From the NCBI RefSeq assembly GCF_031755915.1, contig NC_083379.1, forward strand, positions 27,094,001 through 27,158,000: 64,000 nucleotides of DNA, read 5' to 3'. A model generated the notes under the pieces. That model saw nothing but the letters and a program-made list of their open reading frames with translations, was not told the origin of the DNA and ran no database searches. The translations under genes were made by a program, and so were the position numbers. Positions 57,213 through 64,000 of this stretch are shown one piece after another (the stretch's first letter is position 1; every line of letters starts with the position of its first letter). Source of the DNA: Ziziphus jujuba. Lineage: Eukaryota; Streptophyta; Magnoliopsida; Rosales; Rhamnaceae.

Positions 57213-58341
57213 TGATGTGATTCCGCCCGAGCCCGCTCAACCGATAACCTGTTGGGGTGCTGACCCGACACGGATGAAGACTAGGCCAATTACAAGAGCT
57301 CAAATTAAGAGATTTAAGGACAAACTGGGAGCATTTATATAGGGGCTAATCAATTTAAATAGAGCTTGTACATACTTGAGATACAAAGCCTATTCTAAGC
57401 ATCCAAGTGGTGGAAGCCGATACAGACCCGGGTAGCAGTTTTGGTGCAAATATAGACAACGGGCAGCATGAAATGGTTCCAACTCTTTATGGATTCAATA
57501 CATATGTATAAGAGGATATGGAATCAAGTCAATCCAGCTTCAAAGGCATTCAAAAAGGGGTTGTACAGACAGCTTCAAATTTGGCCTTTTTTTTACTGTA
57601 TTTTGTGCTGGCTTTACTGTATTTTGCTAAGTTGGCTTTTTCTTCCTCTTCCAAGCATGGGCAACATGTGGGACTCTATATTCAGCTTATTTGGCATCCC
57701 AAAAATCATATTGAAACTGATTTGGAGCTCAATTTGGTCAAAGATTGGCCAAGTCAACTTAGTCAAAAAGCTTGTATTATAGTTTCCTAATTTGATTCTA
57801 CTTTTTGTTTTAGGAAATTACCATTACTTTTTAGTTTTTATTTATTTATTTTATGGAAAAATAATTTTAGGAAAGTTATTAGTTTATTATTTTCATTGTA
57901 AATTAATTAATTCCTAATTCAAAATAAAGGAATTAATTAATCCAAATTAGATTAGGAAAAAAGTGAGAATTTCGGCCACCATAGGAAACTACTTTGTATG
58001 GCCGGTTTTCCCTTTGTTTTTAGGGTTTTATTTCATGGATTTGTAGCCTATTTAAAGGCTTATTTTTCAATAAGAAGAAAACTTGAATTTTATACAGAAA
58101 ATTATTTGTGAGATTGAATTCTCTTTGTTCTTTTGAACACCTAAAACACTATTAGTGAATGAGTGTTTTGGTTTTGACTTATCAATAGGATTTCCATCAC
58201 CTATTGTGGCGTCTTCATTATATACCAAGGTTTCTAATCATAGGTTGGTTAGGGGTCAAGGTGACCATTAGAACTTGAACATAATTAGATCCGGGCTAAT
58301 ATAATACGGGTTTAGGAGTCGGTCATCCTAGGTTCGTATCA
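57213..58341 (+). repeat. LTR F', complete
   Basis: TGATGTGATTCCGCCC...GTTCGTATCA, 1129 bp, related to F and the E LTRs, with TATA-like CCTATTTAAAGG near 58050. A primer site TGGTATCAGAGC follows at 58344-58355. Confidence 0.75.
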
Positions 58342-58902
58342 TTTGGTATCAGAGCCGATTTTGTTCAGGTTTGATCTATCTTTATTTGATTTATTTGTTT
58401 TTTGTGTTAATCTGCAATTTTAGCATTAGGTTAAGATTGCTTCTATCACCATACACATTCTGCATCTTAAAAATAAAAAAATAAAAAAATTCATTCCTAG
58501 TTGATTTAGGATTTCCTAGTTTTATCGTATTTTTGTTTCCTAATTTGTTGGTTGTTTTCATCATTGTTCTTGTTAATTTTGGTTTTTGTTGATTTTTATT
58601 TGCTGTTTTAGTCTTAAATATTTGCATTCATATATTGAAAAAACAAAAAAAGAAAGGTTTGCAGCAACATATTAAAAAAAAAAAACTCACAATTCGAATT
58701 TTTGATTGGGAGGTCACGGGTTTTGTGTTTGTTTAGGAGTTGGAATTGTACTTTTGGTAATTATTCTTGCTACTGCAGTTGTTTATGTTCTGTGAGTGAA
58801 AAAAAAAAAAAGAAGAGGTAAAGCCGAATAAAAAAAAAAAGAAAAATATTTCAGTTTGTTGGAGTTTGATTTGTTTGCTGGAAATTTGTTGGAGCTGCTG
58901 GT
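58342..58902 (+). other. Primer site and leader belonging to LTR F'
   Basis: Same leader type as E1/E2 (GGTCACGGGTTTTGTGTTTG..., A-rich tract near 58800-58845). It ends at about 58902 (GGAGCTGCTGG), where a minus-strand family D LTR begins. The body of the F' element is missing. Confidence 0.7.
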
Positions 58903-59730
58903 TATCAATGGAAGACCTCAACCCGTTACCTATATTTAAGGTAAGAACCTTGGTATGGTGAAGACGCCACAATAGGGTGCGGAATAACCTATTGATAAGT
59001 CAAATTTGAACTCCACAAACAAAGCTTGGAAAAGTTCGATATAGTTCTTAGAGAACCAAGATAATCACTCTCACTTTGAATCAAAATTGTAATCTCCCCT
59101 TTATTCATGACTTATGTGCCTTTAAATAGGCAAAATAAATTACAAGGCTTTCCTAAATTTGCTAAAAGTAAAGGTGGAATAATAATGGATGAAAATTAGA
59201 TTTAGGAAACCTAATTTTGATAGGTTTAGGAAACCTAATGTGATTAAGTTTAGGAAACCTAATTTGGTTAGGTTTGGGAAACCTAATGTGGTTAGGTTTA
59301 GGAAACCTAATGTGGTTAGGTTTAGGAAACCTAATGTGGTTAGGTTTAGGAAGCCTAATTTAGCTCCTAGTTTCCTAATTTGAATGGCCTTTAATTCTTT
59401 GACCAATTCAACTCTAATAAAATTAGGAAAGTAATTTAAAAATCTAATAAAAGCTAAATTAGGAAAGTAAATAGGCAACATGCCAAAATCCAATCAAAAC
59501 ATAAATAAAAATTAATATTTTCCTAATTAGAAAATTTGCCCAAGCTTAGTTGGATGCCATGTCACCATATGATGCCACATCAGCATGTTGTAGAAGTCCA
59601 TGCGTTAAGCTCTCTTTCACGTTGGCATCCACCATCCCAATCATATGGACCAATTTTAGTTCATCTTCACTAATGAACTTGCTTCCTTGGGTTGAAAACA
59701 CCTCTTAGATTACACCATTTAGTGCCTCTT
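58903..59730 (-). repeat. Family D LTR, partial, minus strand
   Basis: Matches 6232-7010 in the same orientation. Both ends are truncated: the left abuts the F' leader, the right runs into a partial LTR of the gag-only family at about 59730. Confidence 0.8.
59199..59360. repeat. 24-bp minisatellite in family D LTR (7 units)
   Basis: Seven units of AGGTTTAGGAAACCTAAT plus GTGGTT type, three of them identical. Other copies have 5 (6523) and 4 (54400). Confidence 0.85.
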
Positions 59731-59900
59731 TAATTCTACCCAAGGAATCCATCTTTATGGTTGTTTTCTTAAAATTCTTCCTCTTTTACCTAGATTAAGA
59801 AAAATACATAATTAAGTATCTTTCCATAACAAATTAACACAAACTAACAATTATTAAGCTATAAATATGGCATAAAATCATCAATATTTTAGACCTAACA
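59731..59900 (-). repeat. 3' LTR of copy C, only the first ~170 bases (element orientation)
   Basis: Matches 6060-6228, ending at ACCTAACA. Followed by AATACCCCCAAACTTAAG, the complement of a polypurine tract. Confidence 0.8.
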
Positions 59901-61715
59901 AATACCCCCAAACTTAAGATTTGCTAGTCCCTAGCAAAGAAAAAGAATAAGAAAATGAAATTTTATTTAAAGAACATAAGATACTTTAATGAGGTGCCTC
60001 AAAGATTGTATAACATATGACTTTTCAAATGGTTTCAAAGTAATTATGTAACTCAATACCTTATATTCTATAAAACATATATGATACTTCCAATGTGTGT
60101 GTGTGGAAATCAATTTATACACTTAATTATCATATGCTTGAATAAATTTACAAGAATTAGAGATTGATTATCACTCTCCATATGCTTGACTTAATTATCA
60201 CTCTCCACTAATGTAGGTTAACGCACCACCTTAAATCATTAGGACTTCATGGTTTCTATTGTTAAGGCCAATGGATAAGGCTAAAGAAAGAAAAGGATAG
60301 GATATAATAAATCAAAGAAAGAAAGCTAAAATTAAATATCAATGAATAAATTACTTGTAAAAGTTGTTTCTTTATTAGAACTTCTTTTCTTATTTTAACT
60401 TCAATTTCAATATCCTTTTTCTTCTTTTTATTGTGCATACATTCTTTTTATTTCTTTTTATTTCTTTTTTTCTTTCTTTTCCACTAAACCCCCAAACTTA
60501 TTTTTCTTCTTATTGCACATTCAAACCTCCAATTTACGCAAAAATGCATACTAGAGCCAAATTCACCAAATACTTAACCTCCAAACTTTATTTTATTTTA
60601 TTTTTTCTTTTTCAACACTCAAACAAGCTCACAAGCATATATTCATATCAATTCAATTAAAGCTCTCTTTGTAGTATGTTCAAGGTAGGAAAAAGAAATT
60701 TAAGGCTCAAAAAGGGTAAGTAAATGTGGTTTAATGAACAAAAGGCTCTAATACATCTTTATGCATCCTAAAGGCTCAAATAAGGTACTAGTGGAAGATA
60801 ATGTATTAGGTTGCTTGAAAGGCTCAAACTTAAACAAAGATGGCCTAAATCATATTCTTAGTAATGCATTCACCCAGGATTTCGCCTCAAGCAATAATCA
60901 AGCAAGTTCTAGAGTTCAATTAATAATAAAGTACTCTAATTCATGCAAACCTTCTTCAAAACACAATCTAAATTATGTATTATTGATTATGTGCTCAAAA
61001 TTTATTGAAAGTAACAATATGTGAATATAAATTCAAGCATTTAGGCATACACAAAAACAAATCCACCATCTAAAAACCAATTTATTTTCAATCATAGTCT
61101 TATCATTGGCTCATTAAAGTACTTAAGAAAACACCACAAAAACAATTTTTTTTTTTTAATAATGAAGGAAAATAAAAGCTAAAACTAACATTTTTGAAAA
61201 CTTATAAAAACACTTAAATGGACAAGATTTAAAAGATGCAATGCATGCTTTTCACCCCCAAACTTAAAATGAACAATGTCCTCATTGTGAAAAACATAAA
61301 ATAAAGCAAAAGTAAACAAAAGGCAAAGAATACTCCCCTTTGAAGACATGGAATGTTCCTCGCAATGTGAAAACTTAGGAAAAACCTACATGTTGCATTT
61401 GCCCTACACACCTTGCGGCCAAAAAGAAAGGAATGTACCCATACAATTTGATGTACTCCAATGCCAATGCATATTCAAGGTGGTTATACTCCAAAAACCT
61501 AACTTTAGACTTGAAATTCTCAACATTCGTCTTTTGCTCTTTTACACCTAAACATATTAAAACCTTGCAAAAACTCAAACAAAACACATCAAAACAACCT
61601 AAAAACAAGAAAACAACTAAAATAAATAGATAAATATAAGGTAAAGAAAGAAACTTGGGTTGCCTCCCAAGAGCGCTTGTTTAAAGTCATTAGCTTGACT
61701 TCATCCTTTTGATGT
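59901..61715 (-). other. Internal region of copy C downstream of gag, no gene seen
   Basis: Counterpart of 983-2784. The very similar non-coding sequence in both copies suggests recent common origin. No enzyme motif found. Confidence 0.6.
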
Positions 61716-62996
61716 TCAACCTGGATTAAATATATAAATGATGTCATCCTCATAATATTGTCCAAGCTTATGATATGGAAATTGTGCATGATGATAATCT
61801 TGTGGCCTTAGCAAACTTTTAACTCCTTGTCCTATATAAGTCTCAATTTGAACTAAAAGCATGAATTGAACTTTCTTTTGGGTAGATTGGATTCTTTTAG
61901 GTCCAAAAATGCTTTGTTTGTCTCCTTTTGGGATGTATTCAACCTCAATTGCATGTTTGGAGCATGGATATACATCTTGGGCTCTTGAAAATTCAATATT
62001 TGGCTTGAAAATTTGAGATTTAGTCTCTGTTGGTAAGCGATCTTCTTGAAGTGCGGCCATAGCTTTATACTCATCGGATTTGGCCAACTTTTGGCTTGAT
62101 TGATTCCTTGACTTATCCTCTTCATGATCCTTAAGCCCTTTTTGCAATGAATTTGAAGGAAAATTAGAAAATTCCCATGAACTAGTGATAGTGCGTTGGG
62201 AAACTTCTTGTGGTGGGCAATCTTGGTCATGTGTGTGTACCACATTAAGATTATCCAAAATTGAATATTCTTGCTGCATTTCACTCCTTATAGACACCTC
62301 TTCATGTTCTTCAAATTTGTCATCATTATGTGGCTCTTGAAAGGATTCAAATTCATCAACTTGCTTATTACAAGTAATCTCCATGTTAATTTCCAAGTCT
62401 TCTTGAGATCCTTGTGAAAAAGTTGTCGTTGGTTGCTCCAATTGAACTTGAAAGTTTGTACTTGGAGAATATTGATTTTGCAACTTGCCAATCGCATCAT
62501 AACATTTAGAAAATGTTTCCCTATGCCTTTCCATACACTCGATCAAAGATGTGCTCACTTGATAACTTGAAAGATTTGAATTGTCATACCTTGAATAACT
62601 TTGTCGATCACTCCATCCAGAATTATATGTGTTGGGAAAGTCTTCGAATGGCTCCTCCGGAGCAAAATGATTTCCCACTTGACAATGTTCACTTAAATGA
62701 TTGCCTCCACACCATTGACATGTTATAGCTTGAATCCCAAAATTTGCAACTTGATTATATTGTCTTGATAAGTCTTCAATTGAGTCTTCTAGAGCAAAAG
62801 GATTACCCACTTGACAATTTTCACTTGAGTGATTTACTCCACACCATTCACAAGGTACAGCTTGAACTCTAAAATTTGCAACGACTTTAGACATCATAGC
62901 AAGATTCTTTTGTAACTCGATAACATTTTCACTTGGAGAACTAGTTGGCACCCCATAATCCCAATAAGGTTGATGACCATAAGCTTGATATTCCAT
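61716..62996 (-). CDS. Gag-like protein of copy C, intact
   Basis: 426 residues, no break. Starts MEYQAYGHQPYWDYG. Two zinc-knuckle-like motifs of spacing C-x2-C-x3-H-x4-C near residues 49-61 and 92-104, about 43 residues apart. The middle and C-terminal parts are Gln/Ser/Glu-rich and without recognised domain; the C-terminus ends YEDDIIYIFNPG. The classical Retrotrans_gag core is not obvious. It may bind element RNA, but only the Cys/His motifs support this. It would need protease, RT and integrase from an autonomous Athila/Tat-like relative. Confidence 0.75.
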   Translation of the reverse strand: MEYQAYGHQPYWDYGVPTSSPSENVIELQKNLAMMSKVVANFRVQAVPCEWCGVNHSSENCQVGNPFALEDSIEDLSRQYNQVANFGIQAITCQWCGGNHLSEHCQVGNHFAPEEPFEDFPNTYNSGWSDRQSYSRYDNSNLSSYQVSTSLIECMERHRETFSKCYDAIGKLQNQYSPSTNFQVQLEQPTTTFSQGSQEDLEINMEITCNKQVDEFESFQEPHNDDKFEEHEEVSIRSEMQQEYSILDNLNVVHTHDQDCPPQEVSQRTITSSWEFSNFPSNSLQKGLKDHEEDKSRNQSSQKLAKSDEYKAMAALQEDRLPTETKSQIFKPNIEFSRAQDVYPCSKHAIEVEYIPKGDKQSIFGPKRIQSTQKKVQFMLLVQIETYIGQGVKSLLRPQDYHHAQFPYHKLGQYYEDDIIYIFNPG

Positions 62997-63376
62997 GATT
63001 TTCCTAAAAAGAAAACACTAATAAAACAAAGGTTCAAATTAATTGCAAGTTTATAAAGCAAACAATTAAAATTAAACCCTAATATACAAACTAAAATTGA
63101 AAATAACAAAGATAAACAAAAGTTGAAAATAAGAAAAACCCCTAAGTATGCATAACTTTTAACCTAGACACCACGAAATTAAAAATACAATTTTGGTTCC
63201 AAGTACCACAAAGTAAGTATTAAAAATTCAAAGCAAGTTGGCCAAACAAGCAAAGAATTAAAACCCTAGCATGTAACACTAAAACCAAAATTAAGAAATA
63301 AATATAAAAATTTAAAATAAGAAAACAATGTTCAAAGTACTACTAAACCCAATCCGAATTAATATTAATGCCTTAA

Positions 63377-63394
63377 TCCCCGGCAACGGCGCCA
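63377..63394 (-). other. Primer binding site, tRNA-Asp type, copy C
   Basis: Plus strand TCCCCGGCAACGGCGCCA, identical to copy A (4446-4463), six bases from the LTR border. Confidence 0.8.
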
Positions 63395-63400
63395 AAAACT

Positions 63401-64000
63401 TGATGTGTAAAATCAACTCGCAAGTGCATGAATCGTTTTCAAGTAATAAAGTGGAAAAATAGGGTTGTCGTACCCAAGGGATTAAGTATTAAGTACCAAA
63501 GATAATTAGGTTTTGATAATATTTGAACTAAAATTTAATATGGCAATTGAAAACTAAATAAACTAAATTAAACAAAAGCAATCAATTAAAATTAGATCAA
63601 TTTCAAGTAAGAGAGAGAATTGAATAATTATGAATACTAGGGCATTTGATTTCACCACTAACTATTCCAATTTAATTACTTAAATATGTGAATTTAATTA
63701 ACTAGTAATTTTGTTAACCATACTTAATCACAAAATTAATCAAAAGTAGTTTCCACTCACAATTGATAATATTCTCATAACCTAATTTATTCCTTCCGGC
63801 CTATAAATTAAATCATGCAAATTCATCAAGCATAGATTAAGCAAATAATATGGCATGAGACATAACTATTTTCCAATCAATTATGCATTTATGTAAATCA
63901 TTGGAGATCCATAATATTATCCTTTTCCAAGCTCAAATATTATTTAAATCATTCATTCCTTCCGGCCTATGAAAGCATTAAGTATACCAATGATTTATTA
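63401..64000 (-). repeat. 5' LTR of copy C, cut by window edge
   Basis: TGATGTGTAAAATCAACTCG onward, matching 4470-5069 and 8312-8911. Confidence 0.88.

Larger units (their letters stand above)
59731..64000 (-). mobile_element. Gag-only LTR retrotransposon, copy C (right end outside window)
   Basis: Same structure as copy A on the same strand: a truncated 3' LTR (59731-59900), internal non-coding region, intact gag-like gene, tRNA-Asp primer site (63377-63394) and 5' LTR from 63401 to the window edge. The 3' LTR lacks about 1.6 kb at the junction with the family D LTR, so the element is rearranged although its gene is whole. Confidence 0.85.

Noticed and set aside
57468..57790. Overlapping frames in LTR F'
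   Set aside because: They lie in the U3 of an LTR, have no domain, and their homologues in other LTR copies are broken at different places.
59140..59493. Protein with LGFLNLTTLGFLNLTT repeats (also 6467-6766 and 54273-54554)
   Set aside because: Translation of the 24-bp LTR minisatellite (8 codons per unit), so the frame stays open by arithmetic; no other coding evidence.

Overview
This is a stretch of AT-rich nuclear DNA from a flowering plant, most likely a eudicot. The evidence is LTR retrotransposons with plant tRNA-Asp and tRNA-Met type primer sites, CACTA and hAT DNA transposons, a plant A1 aspartic protease, a fasciclin-domain gene of the FLA19/20/21 type, and a relic of a plant pararetrovirus. 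Only two host genes are supported, both in a small island at about 11.1-13.2 kb on the minus strand. Nearly everything else is transposable elements, many inserted inside one another.

Layout. 1-6228: minus-strand LTR element with only a gag-like gene (copy A), cut by the left window edge, inserted in a retroelement LTR (family D, 6229-7105) that itself sits in a copia RNase H fragment (7106-7745). 8312-10048: solo LTR of the A family. 11121-13171: the FAS1 gene and the aspartic protease. 13488-32273: a large CACTA-type element made mostly of about 35 tandem units of about 245 bp, split by a complete hAT transposon (17112-24150) with an intact transposase, an 8-bp target duplication and a captured piece of a host ubiquitin-associated-domain gene. 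32334-38390: a second, decayed CACTA element with a solo-LTR-like insert, a MATH-domain exon and, next to it, an endogenous pararetrovirus fragment. 39003-59730: a mosaic of related Ty3/gypsy elements. Element E1 (39576-53962, plus strand, target duplication CCTTC) interrupts a family D LTR; element E2 (40999-47357, minus strand, target duplication ACGGG) interrupts the leader of E1. Pieces of D and of two further LTRs (F, F') follow. 59731-64000: a second copy (C) of the gag-only element with an intact gag-like reading frame, running off the right edge.

How the parts work together. The gypsy elements fall into an inactive coding copy (E1, with pol domains but many breaks) and a young copy (E2, LTRs about 1% different) that keeps an intact Gag-protease but whose pol has been reduced to a scrambled mosaic. 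E2 must have moved with enzymes supplied by relatives. Copies A, B and C likewise encode no polymerase. The hAT element is the only one that looks as if it could still encode a working transposase. The CACTA array repeats a GC-rich inverted motif about four times per unit and carries a tRNA-like segment with Pol III A- and B-box matches in each unit; I consider this the most unusual structure in the window.

Limits: everything was read by eye. Family names rest on remembered motifs, not searches. Splice sites and repeat counts are estimates.
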